This document shows, piece after piece, positions 38,375 to 46,815 of a DNA stretch of 64,000 nucleotides. Each line of letters begins with the position of its first letter. The first letter of the stretch is position 1. The stretch comes from Tardiphaga alba (GTDB lineage Bacteria > Pseudomonadota > Alphaproteobacteria > Rhizobiales > Xanthobacteraceae). The stretch covers positions 2,249,001 through 2,313,000 of the forward strand of contig NZ_CP036498.1 of assembly GCF_018279705.1 (NCBI RefSeq). The letters are read 5' to 3'. The notes under the pieces were generated by a model that was not told the origin of the DNA, searched no databases, and worked only from the letters and a program-made list of their open reading frames with translations. A program made the position numbers and the translations under genes.

Positions 38375-40537
38375 TCACTCCGCTGCCTGGCTATGCCCCA
38401 GTCTTGCATTCAGCTTGTGGATCAGTTCTTCCGCGGCTTCCGAGATCACCGTGCCCGGCGGGAAGATCGCTTCGGCGCCGGCCTTGTAGAGTTCCTCATA
38501 GTCCTGCGGTGGCACGACGCCGCCGATGATGATCATGATGTCTTCGCGGCCCTGCTTTTTCAGCGCTTCCTTCAATTCCGGCACGGCGGTGAGATGCGCG
38601 GCGGCGAGCGAGGAGAGGCCGAGAATGTGGACGTCGTTCTCGACGGCCTGGCGGGCGGCTTCATCGGCGGTGGCGAATAGCGGCCCGATATCGACGTCGA
38701 AGCCGACATCGGCGAAGGCGGAGGCAATCACCTTCTGGCCGCGGTCATGGCCGTCCTGGCCGATCTTGGCCACGAGGATACGCGGGCGGCGGCCTTCGGC
38801 ATCCTCAAAAGTATCGATCAGCGCCTGAACCTTGGCGACATTGTCGTTCATGCTGGAGGCTTCCCGCTTGTAGACGCCGGTGATGGACTTGATCTCGGCG
38901 CGGTGGCGGCCGAACACCTTTTCCATCGCGTCCGAGATTTCGCCGACAGTGGCCTTGGCGCGGGCCGCGTCGATGGCCAGCGCAAGGAGGTTGCCACTGC
39001 CGTCCTGCGCGCTGCGCGTCAGCGCATTGATGGCGGCGTCCACATCGGCCTGGTTGCGCTCGCCGCGTAGGCGCTTGAGCTTGTCGATCTGCAGGCGGCG
39101 GACATTGGAGTTATCGACCTTGAGGACGTCGATGGGCGTCTCGCTCTCGGGCTTGTATTTGTTGACGCCGATCACCGCCTGACGGCCGGCATCGATGCGG
39201 GCCTGGGTCTTGGCCGACGCTTCCTCGATGCGCAGCTTGGGCACGCCGGCCTCGATGGCCTTGGCCATGCCGCCGAGCGCCTCGACTTCCTGGATATGGC
39301 CCCAGGCCTTCACGGCGAGGTCATGGGTCAGGCGTTCAACATAATAGGAGCCGCCCCACGGATCGATGATGCGGGTGGTGCCGGTTTCCTGCTGGATGAA
39401 CAACTGCGTGTTGCGCGCGATGCGGGCGGAGAAGTCCGTTGGTAGCGCCAGCGCCTCGTCGAGCGCATTGGTGTGCAGCGACTGGGTGTGGCCTTGCGTC
39501 GCCGCCATCGCCTCGACGGTGGTGCGCATCACATTGTTGAACACGTCCTGCGCCGTCAGCGACCAGCCGGAGGTCTGGCTGTGGGTGCGCAAGCTGAGCG
39601 ACTTCGGATCCTTCGGATTGAACTGGGTCAGCAGCTTCGCCCAGAGCAGGCGGGCGGCGCGCATCTTGGCGACTTCCATGAAGAAGTTCATGCCGATCGC
39701 CCAGAAGAACGACAGCCGCGGCGCGAATTTATCGACATCGATGCCCGCGGCCATGCCGGCGCGCAGATATTCGACGCCGTCGGCCAGCGTATAAGCGAGT
39801 TCGAGATCCTGCGTCGCGCCGGCCTCCTGCATGTGATAGCCGGAGATCGAGATCGAATTGTATTTCGGCATCCGTTGCGAGGTGTAGGCGAAGATGTCGG
39901 AGATGATCCGCATCGAGGGCGCCGGCGGATAGATATAGGTGTTGCGCACCATGAACTCTTTCAGAATGTCGTTCTGAATCGTTCCGGTCAGTTTCTCCGG
40001 CGGCACGCCTTGCTCTTCGGCGGCGGCGACATAGAGCGCGAGGATCGGCAGCACCGCGCCATTCATGGTCATCGACACGCTCATCTGGTCGAGCGGGATG
40101 CCGGCGAACAGCGTGCGCATGTCGTAGATCGAGTCGATCGCAACACCGGCCATGCCGACGTCGCCGGCGACGCGCGGATGATCGCTGTCATAGCCGCGAT
40201 GGGTGGCGAGATCGAAGGCGACCGATAGTCCTTTCTGGCCGGCGGCGAGGTTACGGCGATAGAAGGCGTTGCTGTCTTCCGCCGTGGAGAAGCCCGCATA
40301 TTGGCGGATCGTCCAAGGCTGGTTGACATACATGGTCGGGTAGGGGCCGCGCAGGAACGGCGCTGCACCGGGCCAGGTGTTGAGGAAGTCGATGCCTTTG
40401 ACATCGGCCTCGCCATAGGCCGGATTGACCAGGATGCCTTCCGGCGTCAGCCAGGGCTCGGCGCGGCCCGCGGGCGCGCTGGGCGCGATGGTGGCGAAGG
40501 CGATATTGGTGAAGTCGGGGATCTTGGTCATTTCCAT
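38375..40537 (-). CDS. mutB: Methylmalonyl-CoA mutase large (catalytic) subunit
   Basis: 720-aa adenosylcobalamin enzyme interconverting (R)-methylmalonyl-CoA and succinyl-CoA in propionate and branched-chain degradation. The barrel domain carries [50 protein letters not shown], with conserved Tyr and His of the active site. The C-terminal B12 domain has [15 protein letters not shown], the DxHxxG motif whose His ligates cobalt, then GLSSLAAAH and [12 protein letters not shown] second ATG at 40531 is possible. The small subunit lies upstream and MeaB downstream on the same strand. Confidence 0.95.
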   Translation of the reverse strand: MEMTKIPDFTNIAFATIAPSAPAGRAEPWLTPEGILVNPAYGEADVKGIDFLNTWPGAAPFLRGPYPTMYVNQPWTIRQYAGFSTAEDSNAFYRRNLAAGQKGLSVAFDLATHRGYDSDHPRVAGDVGMAGVAIDSIYDMRTLFAGIPLDQMSVSMTMNGAVLPILALYVAAAEEQGVPPEKLTGTIQNDILKEFMVRNTYIYPPAPSMRIISDIFAYTSQRMPKYNSISISGYHMQEAGATQDLELAYTLADGVEYLRAGMAAGIDVDKFAPRLSFFWAIGMNFFMEVAKMRAARLLWAKLLTQFNPKDPKSLSLRTHSQTSGWSLTAQDVFNNVMRTTVEAMAATQGHTQSLHTNALDEALALPTDFSARIARNTQLFIQQETGTTRIIDPWGGSYYVERLTHDLAVKAWGHIQEVEALGGMAKAIEAGVPKLRIEEASAKTQARIDAGRQAVIGVNKYKPESETPIDVLKVDNSNVRRLQIDKLKRLRGERNQADVDAAINALTRSAQDGSGNLLALAIDAARAKATVGEISDAMEKVFGRHRAEIKSITGVYKREASSMNDNVAKVQALIDTFEDAEGRRPRILVAKIGQDGHDRGQKVIASAFADVGFDVDIGPLFATADEAARQAVENDVHILGLSSLAAAHLTAVPELKEALKKQGREDIMIIIGGVVPPQDYEELYKAGAEAIFPPGTVISEAAEELIHKLNARLGHSQAAE

Positions 40538-40551
40538 CCAGCCTTATCGGT

Positions 40552-40638
40552 CGTCATTGCGAGCGCAGCGAAGCAATCCAGTCTTCGCTTGAGGCTCTCT
40601 GGGTTGCTTCGTCGCCCTGCGGGCTCCTCGCAATGACG
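40552..40638. repeat. Palindromic intergenic repeat between the mutase and GFA genes
   Basis: Arms CGTCATTGCGAG (40552-40563) and CTCGCAATGACG (40627-40638) enclose internal half-copies AGCGAAGCAATCCAG and GGTTGCTTCGTC. The form is that of a common extragenic repeat in Bradyrhizobium relatives. Confidence 0.75.
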
Positions 40639-40660
40639 GTTGCTGTTGTTGCGTTTCATC

Positions 40661-41128
40661 TCAGTCATGATCCGGATGCTGATAGCTGAACACGCTCGCC
40701 ATCTTGTCCGGGCCGTAATTCTGCGCCGTCGTCTTGCTCGGCAGGTTCGACACATTGCCGACCCAGCCGAGACGGCTTTCGCTGCCGAATTGTTTCGTCG
40801 GGACCACGCGGTCGGGACGGTCGAACGCGCCGGTCATGATCTCGATATTCGGGCCGTCGATGCGGCGATAGCTCAGCGGCGTGCCGCATTTGGCGCAGAA
40901 GTCGCGTTCTGCGATCGACGAGGACTTGAACGCCGATGGCGTGCCGCGGGTCCATGCGAAATTGTCGTTCGGAATATCGGCAAGCGAGGCGAAGGGCGAG
41001 CCGGTGGCTTTCTGGCACATGCGGCAATGGCAGATGCTGACACGTGTCGGCGCAGCGCTCACCGCAAAGCGGATCGCGCCGCATTGGCAGCCGCCGGTCA
41101 GCATGGGTTTGCTCGCCGCCTGCGTCAT
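40661..41128 (-). CDS. GFA-family zinc protein
   Basis: 155-aa protein of the glutathione-dependent formaldehyde-activating (GFA/CENP-V) fold, which binds structural zinc. Cysteines lie in GGCQCGAIRF, CHCRMCQKATGSPFAS and FCAKCGTPLSYR, the complete family pattern. The substrate is unknown; most members are not shown to act on formaldehyde. It starts three bases after the mutase small subunit and is probably co-transcribed with it. Confidence 0.88.
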   Translation of the reverse strand: MTQAASKPMLTGGCQCGAIRFAVSAAPTRVSICHCRMCQKATGSPFASLADIPNDNFAWTRGTPSAFKSSSIAERDFCAKCGTPLSYRRIDGPNIEIMTGAFDRPDRVVPTKQFGSESRLGWVGNVSNLPSKTTAQNYGPDKMASVFSYQHPDHD

Positions 41129-41131
41129 CGC

Positions 41132-42997
41132 TCACTCCATCCGGGTGTAGGCTTGCACCAGCATCGCCAGTGCATCGCCGCCGGCGACGATGAAATCCTG
41201 CACGCCGGCCCCGCGCAAGTCGGTCTCCAGCTCGCCGGGACGGCCTGCCAGATAGATATGCGTGGCGCCGGCCTTTTGCAGGGCCTGCGCGGCCGCTGCG
41301 GCATGGGCCGGATATTGCTTGTCCGAGGAACAGATGCAGGCGAGCGCAGCGCCGGAAACCTTGAAGGCATCGGCGAGGGCCGCGGGATCCGTGAAGCCGT
41401 TGGTATCGATCGCTTCGATGCCGCCGGTCTCGAAGAAGCTCTTGGCGAACGTGGCGCGCGCGGTGAAATCCGCGGGCGTCCCGAGATTGGCCAGGAACAC
41501 CTGCGGCCGCGCGCCCTTGCGGGCGAGGAGGTGATCGGATTTGTCGCGTAGCGTCTCGAAAGGCTGCGCAAGACGGATCGGCTCCAGCGCGGGAAACTTA
41601 ATCTTGTCCTTGCCATAGGGCTTGCCGGGAATCGGCTTGACCTTGAGCACGGTGGCGCGGGTCTCGTGCAGATTGGGAAATTCGCTGGCGCCGGTGAGCA
41701 CGTCGCGGCGCTTGGCGACGGCGGCCTGCCGCGCCTTGCGGGTGGCGGCGACTTTCGGCTGGATCAGGTTGTTGCCGAGTGCATGGAAGATGCCGCTGGC
41801 CTTTTCGATCTCCTGGAATTGCACCCAGGCGGCATCGCAGAGTTCACGCGTCAGCGTCTCGATGCCGCCGGCACCGGCGGCGGGATCGGTGACCTTGGCG
41901 AGGTTGGACTCTTCCAGCAGCACGAGCTGGGTGTTGCGCGCGATGCGGCGGGCGCCGGAGTCAGGCAGGCCGAGCGCCAGCGTATGCGGCAGCACGGTGA
42001 TCGAATTGGCGCTGGCGAGGCCGGCCGAGAAGGTCGCCATGGTGGCGCGCAGCATGTTCACCGCGGCGTCGCGCTGGGTCAGCATGCGCCATGCGGTCTC
42101 AGCAGCGATGAACAGCGGCTTCGGTGTCAACCCGCAGCTCTCCTCGACGCGCGCCCAGAGCAGGCGCAGCGCGCGGAATTTCGCCATGGTCATAAACTGG
42201 TCGGCATCGGCTGCGAGACGCGCATAGACCATGCCGCGTGCAGTCTCGAGCGGGATGTTATGCTCTTCCAGCGCGCGCAGGTAAGCGAGCATGGTGGCGA
42301 GCGTGTAGCTGAGCTCCTGGACTTCCGAGCCGCCGGCATCGTGAATGATGCGGCCATCGGCGACGGCGAACGGGCCCTTGAAACCTTGTTCCGCGAGCTT
42401 CTTGATGGTGTCGGTGACGGCCGGCGCCATCTCCCACCAGTTATAGGCTGACGTCCCCCAGACGGCGGTGGCGCCGATGGGATCGATGCCGAAGCGGATG
42501 TCACATTGGGCGGCGTCGATGCCTTTGGCTTTGATGTAGTCCGCGAGCCAAGTGACGGCCATGCGCGATTGCGGGCCAGCCTGCAATTCGATGCCGATCC
42601 CTGCGTCGAGATAGATGCCGTCGAACACGGTCGCGATGGTCTCTTCGGACGCGACAAGACCGAAGCCACGGGCGCCATTGGCGCCTTCGAACACCAGCGT
42701 CAGGCCGGTGGCGCCGTTTTCGAGATCGTGCAGGGCCTGTCGGTTCGACTTCGCGGCATCGGGATGATCGATGCGCTGCATGACCTGCCAGGGGGCTGCG
42801 GCCGCACGGCCAGCGATCGGCGCGGCATTGGGCGCGCGCTCATAGATCGGCTGGATGGCGATGCCGTCATAGGTCTTGCCGATCAGCTTCTCGAACGGGG
42901 CGCCTTTCAGCACGCCATCGACGAGCTTGCGCCAGTCGTCATGGGTCGCAGGCGCAAAATCGGCGGCCAGCCTGAGGTCATCAGTCGTAGTCGACAT
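41132..42997 (-). CDS. mutA: Methylmalonyl-CoA mutase small subunit
   Basis: 621-aa non-catalytic partner of the mutase heterodimer. It resembles the large subunit's barrel (FGIDPIGATAVWGTSAYNWWEMAPAVTDTI, EHNIPLETARGMVYARLAADADQFMTMAKFRALRLLWARVEE). The C-terminal B12-like domain lacks the cobalt-binding DxHxxG (RPQVFLANLGTPADFTARATFAKSFFETGG), as expected for MutA. ATG 42997 has GGGAGTG upstream. The reading frame continues upstream to 43354 only through a repeat and is not real. It heads the minus-strand run mutA-GFA-mutB. Confidence 0.92.
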   Translation of the reverse strand: MSTTTDDLRLAADFAPATHDDWRKLVDGVLKGAPFEKLIGKTYDGIAIQPIYERAPNAAPIAGRAAAAPWQVMQRIDHPDAAKSNRQALHDLENGATGLTLVFEGANGARGFGLVASEETIATVFDGIYLDAGIGIELQAGPQSRMAVTWLADYIKAKGIDAAQCDIRFGIDPIGATAVWGTSAYNWWEMAPAVTDTIKKLAEQGFKGPFAVADGRIIHDAGGSEVQELSYTLATMLAYLRALEEHNIPLETARGMVYARLAADADQFMTMAKFRALRLLWARVEESCGLTPKPLFIAAETAWRMLTQRDAAVNMLRATMATFSAGLASANSITVLPHTLALGLPDSGARRIARNTQLVLLEESNLAKVTDPAAGAGGIETLTRELCDAAWVQFQEIEKASGIFHALGNNLIQPKVAATRKARQAAVAKRRDVLTGASEFPNLHETRATVLKVKPIPGKPYGKDKIKFPALEPIRLAQPFETLRDKSDHLLARKGARPQVFLANLGTPADFTARATFAKSFFETGGIEAIDTNGFTDPAALADAFKVSGAALACICSSDKQYPAHAAAAAQALQKAGATHIYLAGRPGELETDLRGAGVQDFIVAGGDALAMLVQAYTRME

Positions 42998-43130
42998 AGG
43001 AAACGGTTCACTCCCGGCATGAGTTCGTATTTGGCCGGAAAATGCCATGGGACGAAGGGGTTGCCAATGGCTGTTACAGCATGGCGCTGCGCGCTTTTGG
43101 GGCGCGGAATTTCCAGATTTGGCTCGGTTC

Positions 43131-43333
43131 CCTCTCCCCGCATCTTGCGCGGGGAGAGGGTGGCCGCGCGTAGCGCGGTCGGGTGAGGGCGGGGCAGGCG
43201 AGTAGTGCCAATCTGGTTGGAGCGGGGCGCTTGGTGCGATTCGCGAGGATGTGAATGAGGATAGCGCAGCGTGCCGCCCCTCACCCGCCGCGAAGACGCG
43301 GCGACCTCTCCCCGCGCAAGATGCGGGGAGAGG
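43131..43333. repeat. Inverted pair of extragenic palindromic repeats
   Basis: CCTCTCCCCGCATCTTGCGC with its mirrored end (43131-43159) reappears inverted at 43305-43333; each copy is itself a near-perfect hairpin. Flanking GGGTGAGGGCGGGGC (about 43180-43194) pairs with GCCCCTCACCC (about 43275-43286). It makes up most of the 353-bp gap 42998-43350 between folK and mutA. Confidence 0.75.
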
Positions 43334-43350
43334 TTCGGAGAGACCTGCGC

Positions 43351-43842
43351 TCAATTCAGATCCGGCAACCTCACGATGCCATCGGTCGAGAGCTTCGCCA
43401 GATGCTCGGTCACGGTCTTGCCGGCGATCACGCGGTCCGGGGCGATCTCGGCGAGGGGCACCAGCACGAAGGCGCGCTGGGTGGCGCCGGGATGCGGCAG
43501 CATCAGTTCCGGCTTCAGCATCACCACGTCGTCATAGGCGATCATGTCGAGATCGAGCGGGCGGGGGCCCCAATGGCCCTCGGCGGCGCGGTTGCGGCCG
43601 AATTTGTGTTCAATTTTATGCAGCGTGAAGAGCAGCGCGTGCGGATCGAGATCGGTATCAATTTCGATCGCCGCATTGATGAAATTGTCCTGCGGGATGT
43701 CGCCGACCGGCGGCGTCTCGTAATCCGATGAGCGCGCGACGAGGCCGGCCTGAGTCATGCCGCAGATATTGCTGACGGCCTTGCGGAAAGTGGTGCGGAC
43801 ATCGCCGACATTGCCGCCGAGCGCGATCAGGACGCTGGCCAT
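43351..43842 (-). CDS. folK: 6-hydroxymethyl-7,8-dihydropterin pyrophosphokinase
   Basis: 163-aa enzyme transferring pyrophosphate from ATP to 6-hydroxymethyl-7,8-dihydropterin in folate synthesis. The N-terminal LIALGGNVGD, the middle FINAAIEIDTDLDPHALL, and RPLDLDMIAYDD followed by LPHPGATQRAFVLVPLAEIAP are the family signatures; the two Asp of LDLDMI bind magnesium. It follows folB by three bases in folP-folB-folK order. Confidence 0.95.
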   Translation of the reverse strand: MASVLIALGGNVGDVRTTFRKAVSNICGMTQAGLVARSSDYETPPVGDIPQDNFINAAIEIDTDLDPHALLFTLHKIEHKFGRNRAAEGHWGPRPLDLDMIAYDDVVMLKPELMLPHPGATQRAFVLVPLAEIAPDRVIAGKTVTEHLAKLSTDGIVRLPDLN

Positions 43843-43845
43843 CCT

Positions 43846-44211
43846 TTATGCTCGCGAACGGCGCAGCACCACGCCGACATCGTCGAAGATCGCAGCGATG
43901 GGGGCATGCGGCTTGTGCACGGTGATCTTCACTGAGCTGATCTTGGCGAATTTTGCGAGAATGGCGTCCGCAACGGCGCCGGCGGCGCGTTCCAGCAGCT
44001 TGTAATTGACATCCTTGAACGCAGCGATCGCGGTGGCGACCACATCGGCATAGGACACCGTGTCGGAAAGGCGATCGCTGCGCGAGGCGAGGCCGATATC
44101 GGCATCGAGTTCGAGATCGATGATGAAGCGTTGGCCGACGACGCCCTCGTAATCGAGTACGCCGTGATGGGCATGCACCGAGAGGCCCTTGATGAAGATC
44201 ATGTCGGTCAT
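43846..44211 (-). CDS. folB: Dihydroneopterin aldolase
   Basis: 121-aa enzyme cleaving 7,8-dihydroneopterin to 6-hydroxymethyldihydropterin and glycolaldehyde. It has IKGLSVHAHHGVLDYEGVVGQRFIIDLELDADIG, with the conserved Glu, and the C-terminal ISSVKITVHKPHAPI containing the catalytic Lys. Its start overlaps the folP stop by four bases. Confidence 0.94.
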   Translation of the reverse strand: MTDMIFIKGLSVHAHHGVLDYEGVVGQRFIIDLELDADIGLASRSDRLSDTVSYADVVATAIAAFKDVNYKLLERAAGAVADAILAKFAKISSVKITVHKPHAPIAAIFDDVGVVLRRSRA

Positions 44212-45041
44212 CGGAATTCCTCGATGGCGGCTGCGACGCGCAGCGCCTGGATGGTCTCGGCCACGTCATGCGCGCGGATGATCTTCGCGCCGCGCTGAAC
44301 GGCGATCAAGTGGGCGGCGAGCGAGCCGCCGAGCCGCTGTTGCGGTTCGGACGGCACGATGGTGGAGATGAATTTCTTTCTGGATGCGCCGACCAGCACG
44401 GGCAGGCCGAAGTGCGCGAGTTCGCCGCCGCGCGCCAGCGCAATCAGATTCTGCTCCGGAGTCTTGCCGAAGCCGATGCCGGGATCGAGGATGAGGTGGC
44501 TTTCGGAAATGCCGGCCTTCGCGGCGATCTCCAGCGTGCGGGCGAAGAAGCCGATGATGTCGGCCATGATGTCAACCGATGGATCGACGTCATCGCGATT
44601 ATGCATGACGACGACGGGCACGCCGTGTTCGGCGACCACGCGCGCCATGTCGGGATCGCGCTGCAGGCCCCAGACGTCATTGGCGATGGCGACGCCGGCT
44701 GCAAGCGCGCGGGCGGTGACCGAGGCCTTCATGCTGTCGATGGACAGCGGCACGCCGAGCGCGACGACATCGGGCAGCACCGGCGCGAGGCGCTGCCATT
44801 CCTCGTCCGCCGAGACCGGCTGCGATCCGTAGGGACGGGTTGACTCCGCGCCGATATCGATGATGTCGGCGCCGGCGGCGATCATGGCGCGGGCATGGGC
44901 CAGCGCCCGCTCCGGGACGTTGAAATTACCGCCGTCGGAGAAGGAATCCGGGGTGACGTTCAGGATACCCATCACAGCCGGCACCGGCCGCGCCAGCAGG
45001 GCGGCAAGGACAGTCGGCGTGGTGGCGGCAGGCGCGATCAT
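44208..45041 (-). CDS. folP: Dihydropteroate synthase
   Basis: 277-aa enzyme joining p-aminobenzoate to dihydropterin pyrophosphate; the sulfonamide target. Signatures: MGILNVTPDSFSDGG, ADIIDIGAESTRPY, the DPGIGFGKTPEQNL loop and VLVGASRKKFI. First gene of the folP-folB-folK operon. Just upstream (45090-45176) lies the palindromic repeat that received the IS110 element. Confidence 0.95.
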   Translation of the reverse strand: MIAPAATTPTVLAALLARPVPAVMGILNVTPDSFSDGGNFNVPERALAHARAMIAAGADIIDIGAESTRPYGSQPVSADEEWQRLAPVLPDVVALGVPLSIDSMKASVTARALAAGVAIANDVWGLQRDPDMARVVAEHGVPVVVMHNRDDVDPSVDIMADIIGFFARTLEIAAKAGISESHLILDPGIGFGKTPEQNLIALARGGELAHFGLPVLVGASRKKFISTIVPSEPQQRLGGSLAAHLIAVQRGAKIIRAHDVAETIQALRVAAAIEEFR

Positions 45042-45089
45042 GCGGTCGCTTTGCGCGCGGGCGGGGAGGGAGTCAAGGTGGGGTGGGGG

Positions 45090-45176
45090 CGTAGGGCGGA
45101 TTAGCGAAGCGTAATCCGCCGGCCGACTTCACTGTTGAAACTCCGCGGCGGATTACGGCTGCGCCTAATCCGCCCT
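45090..45176. repeat. Palindromic intergenic repeat, interrupted at its end by the IS110 element
   Basis: Left arm CGTAGGGCGGATTA (45090-45103). The matching right arm TAATCCGCCCTACG is split: TAATCCGCCCT at 45166-45176 and ACG at 46343-46345. A second, inner pair of GGCGGATTAC-type arms is seen near 45108-45155. The repeat is thus complete only when 45177-46342 is removed. Confidence 0.85.
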
Positions 45177-45200
45177 TGTAATAGCCCGACCTGTTATTGT
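45177..45200 (+). promoter_or_regulatory. Left-end half of a circle-junction promoter
   Basis: When element ends are joined through the CT core, TTGCTT (46338-46342 plus T45177) lies 17 bases ahead of TATTGT (45195-45200). This makes a sigma-70-like promoter pointing at the RNA and transposase, with a start near 45207. In the integrated form the -35 part is replaced by CGCCCT. Inference from sequence only. Confidence 0.4.
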
Positions 45201-45206
45201 GAGGCC

Positions 45207-45383
45207 ATTCCGAGAGGAATGCTCTGCCGCGGAGTGCAATCCGCGGCAGAGCGCTGGCGATCGGATCGTATCCGCCCTGAGTCGTCTGAGACTGTCTCGT
45301 AGCGGGATCGCGCCAGCACCTTCATCGGACCCGGATGGTTGCCGGAACTCAAGGTTCGCTTTCACAAGGCAGGGTCGAGGAAG
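45207..45383 (+). ncRNA. Predicted bridge RNA of the IS110 element
   Basis: Three structured parts are seen. First, a 5' hairpin: GCTCTGCCGCGGA (45221-45233) with its exact inverse (45240-45252). Second, a target loop closed by GCTGGCG (45253-45259) and CGCCAGC (45311-45317), holding ATCCGCCCT (45270-45278, identical to the left target plus core, 45168-45176) and CGTAG (45298-45302, complementary to right target CTACG, 46341-46345). Third, a donor loop closed by CTTCaTCGgACCC (45320-45332) and GGGTCGAgGAAG (45372-45383), holding ATGGTTGC (45335-45342, identical to the right element end 46334-46341) and ACAAG (45364-45368, complementary to CTTGT, 45175-45179). The 5' end is an estimate. Confidence 0.82.
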
Positions 45384-46334
45384 ATGACACAGACTATCAC
45401 ACAGGTGGCCGGTATCGATACGGCCAAGCACAAGCTCGATATCGCGCTGCACGGCCAGTCAAAGCGATGGCAGATCGAGAATTGCGTCAGTGGATGGCGG
45501 GATCTGGCGTCACGCCTCGCCGGAGCTGGCGTCAACAAGGTCGGAATCGAAGCCACCGGCGGCTACGAAAGCGGCGTCGTTGCCTATTTGCGGGGAGCCG
45601 GCTTTGTGGTTCTGCTGCTGCAACCGCTACAGGTGAAAAACTTTGCAAAGTCACGGCTACGCCGCGCCAAAAATGACGCTCTCGATGCCGAACTGATCGC
45701 CGCTTACACCGCGCAGGCCGAGCCGCGCGATATTGCGCCGGACGCCAGACTGACGGGATTAGCGGGCCAACTCACCTTTGTTGAGCAGACTGAGGAGGAC
45801 ATCGCCCGTCTCAAAATCCGCCTCGAGCATATTGGCGAGCCACAGCAGCGACGTCTTTATCTTCGCGACATTGCGCGTTTGCAGGCGCGGCGCCGGGCCG
45901 AACTCAAGCGGATTGCTGCTCTGCTGCGCCAGCATGATGATCTGGCGCGGCGCCTCGCCTTGGTGCTTAGCATTCCCGGTATCGGCGAACGCACCGCGCT
46001 TGCCATCGTCATCCGCATGCCTGAGCTCGGCCAGATCAGCCGCGAGGAAGCTGCAGCTTTGGCTGGCCTTGCGCCGTTTGATAACGACAGCGGCAAGCAC
46101 CGTGGCCAACGCCATATTGCCGGCGGGCGCGATCGGCTGCGCCGGTCGCTGTACGCGGCCGCTTTGCCGGCTTCATTCCGGTGGAATGCGGCTCTGATCG
46201 ACCTCTACCGACGATTGATGGCCCGTGGGAAAGCCCACCAGGCCGCACTCATCGCCTGTGCCAGGAAGCTCATCGTCTACGCTAACACCGTCGTCCAGCG
46301 CGGAACTCCGTGGATCAAAAGTCCCGCGCTTTAA
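45384..46334 (+). CDS. IS110-family transposase (bridge recombinase)
   Basis: 316-aa RNA-guided recombinase. The N-terminal RuvC-like DEDD domain shows Asp12 (AGIDTAKHKLD), Glu56 (GIEATGGYE), and Asp98 and Asp101 (KNDALDAELIA). A coiled coil lies around residues 130-190. The C-terminal Tnp domain has the helix-hairpin IPGIGERTALAIV and the nucleophile region APFDNDSGKHRGQRHIAGG with Ser236. All catalytic residues are intact, so the element may still move. The ATG at 45384 directly follows GAGGAAG, which also forms the last strand of the predicted donor-loop stem, so RNA folding could limit translation. A start at 45339 would lie inside that RNA and is unlikely. Confidence 0.92.
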   Translation: MTQTITQVAGIDTAKHKLDIALHGQSKRWQIENCVSGWRDLASRLAGAGVNKVGIEATGGYESGVVAYLRGAGFVVLLLQPLQVKNFAKSRLRRAKNDALDAELIAAYTAQAEPRDIAPDARLTGLAGQLTFVEQTEEDIARLKIRLEHIGEPQQRRLYLRDIARLQARRRAELKRIAALLRQHDDLARRLALVLSIPGIGERTALAIVIRMPELGQISREEAAALAGLAPFDNDSGKHRGQRHIAGGRDRLRRSLYAAALPASFRWNAALIDLYRRLMARGKAHQAALIACARKLIVYANTVVQRGTPWIKSPAL

Positions 46335-46353
46335 TGGTTGCTACGGCACAGTC

Positions 46354-46761
46354 TCAATACGAAATCTTCAGCGGCAGCTGCCGGGCCTTTTCGATCAGGT
46401 CGCCGACGGATTTTTCCGACGGCAGCACGCGCACCAGTTTGCGGGTCTCGTTGGCCTCGCGCATCGCCTGAGCGAGGCGGGCGGGGTTGCGGTGCTTGAG
46501 CTCGCGCACCGTGGAGACGCCGGAGGCACGCAGCAGTTCGGCCTTTGCGGCGCCCATGCCGGGGATGCGGAGATAGTCGGCGAGATTGGCCCATTCCAGC
46601 AATTGCTGTTCGGTGAAACCGGTCTTGGCCGAGAGCTCCTTCCGGCATTTGGCGGAATGAGCGGCCTCCAGCAGACTCTCCATGGTGCGGATGCCTGCTT
46701 TCTTCAGCCGGGTCGCGGCGAAAGCCGTGAGACCTTCGATCTCGGAAATAGAATAAGCCAT
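46354..46761 (-). CDS. DUF4332 domain protein
   Basis: 135-aa small protein of the DUF4332 type, with two helix-hairpin-helix-like units (EIEGLTAFAATRLKKAGIRTMESLLEAA and LADYLRIPGMGAAKAELLRASGVSTVRELKHRNPARLAQAM). Such units usually bind DNA without sequence choice, but the function of the family is not known to me. Its stop lies 11 bases from the IS110 right core, so the element inserted just behind the gene. Confidence 0.78.
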   Translation of the reverse strand: MAYSISEIEGLTAFAATRLKKAGIRTMESLLEAAHSAKCRKELSAKTGFTEQQLLEWANLADYLRIPGMGAAKAELLRASGVSTVRELKHRNPARLAQAMREANETRKLVRVLPSEKSVGDLIEKARQLPLKISY

Positions 46762-46815
46762 GATACTCGAATGTTCGAAGAGAAGGTGCTTGACGCTTTG
46801 AAGATGGCCGGCAGG

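Larger units (their letters stand above)
45177..46342 (+). mobile_element. IS110-group insertion sequence with CT core
   Basis: 1166-bp element bounded by the dinucleotide CT on both sides (45175-45176 and 46341-46342). There are no terminal inverted repeats, as expected for IS110. The long left non-coding end (207 bp) and very short right end (6 bp after the transposase stop, plus core) are the IS110-group layout; IS1111-group elements keep the RNA on the right. Removing it rejoins the interrupted palindromic repeat perfectly. It lies between folP and the DUF4332 gene and breaks no gene. Confidence 0.88.

Noticed and set aside
42998..43354. N-terminal extension of the mutase small subunit
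   Set aside because: The in-frame upstream part is translated repeat sequence; ATG 42997 has a proper ribosome site and the family's normal N-terminus.
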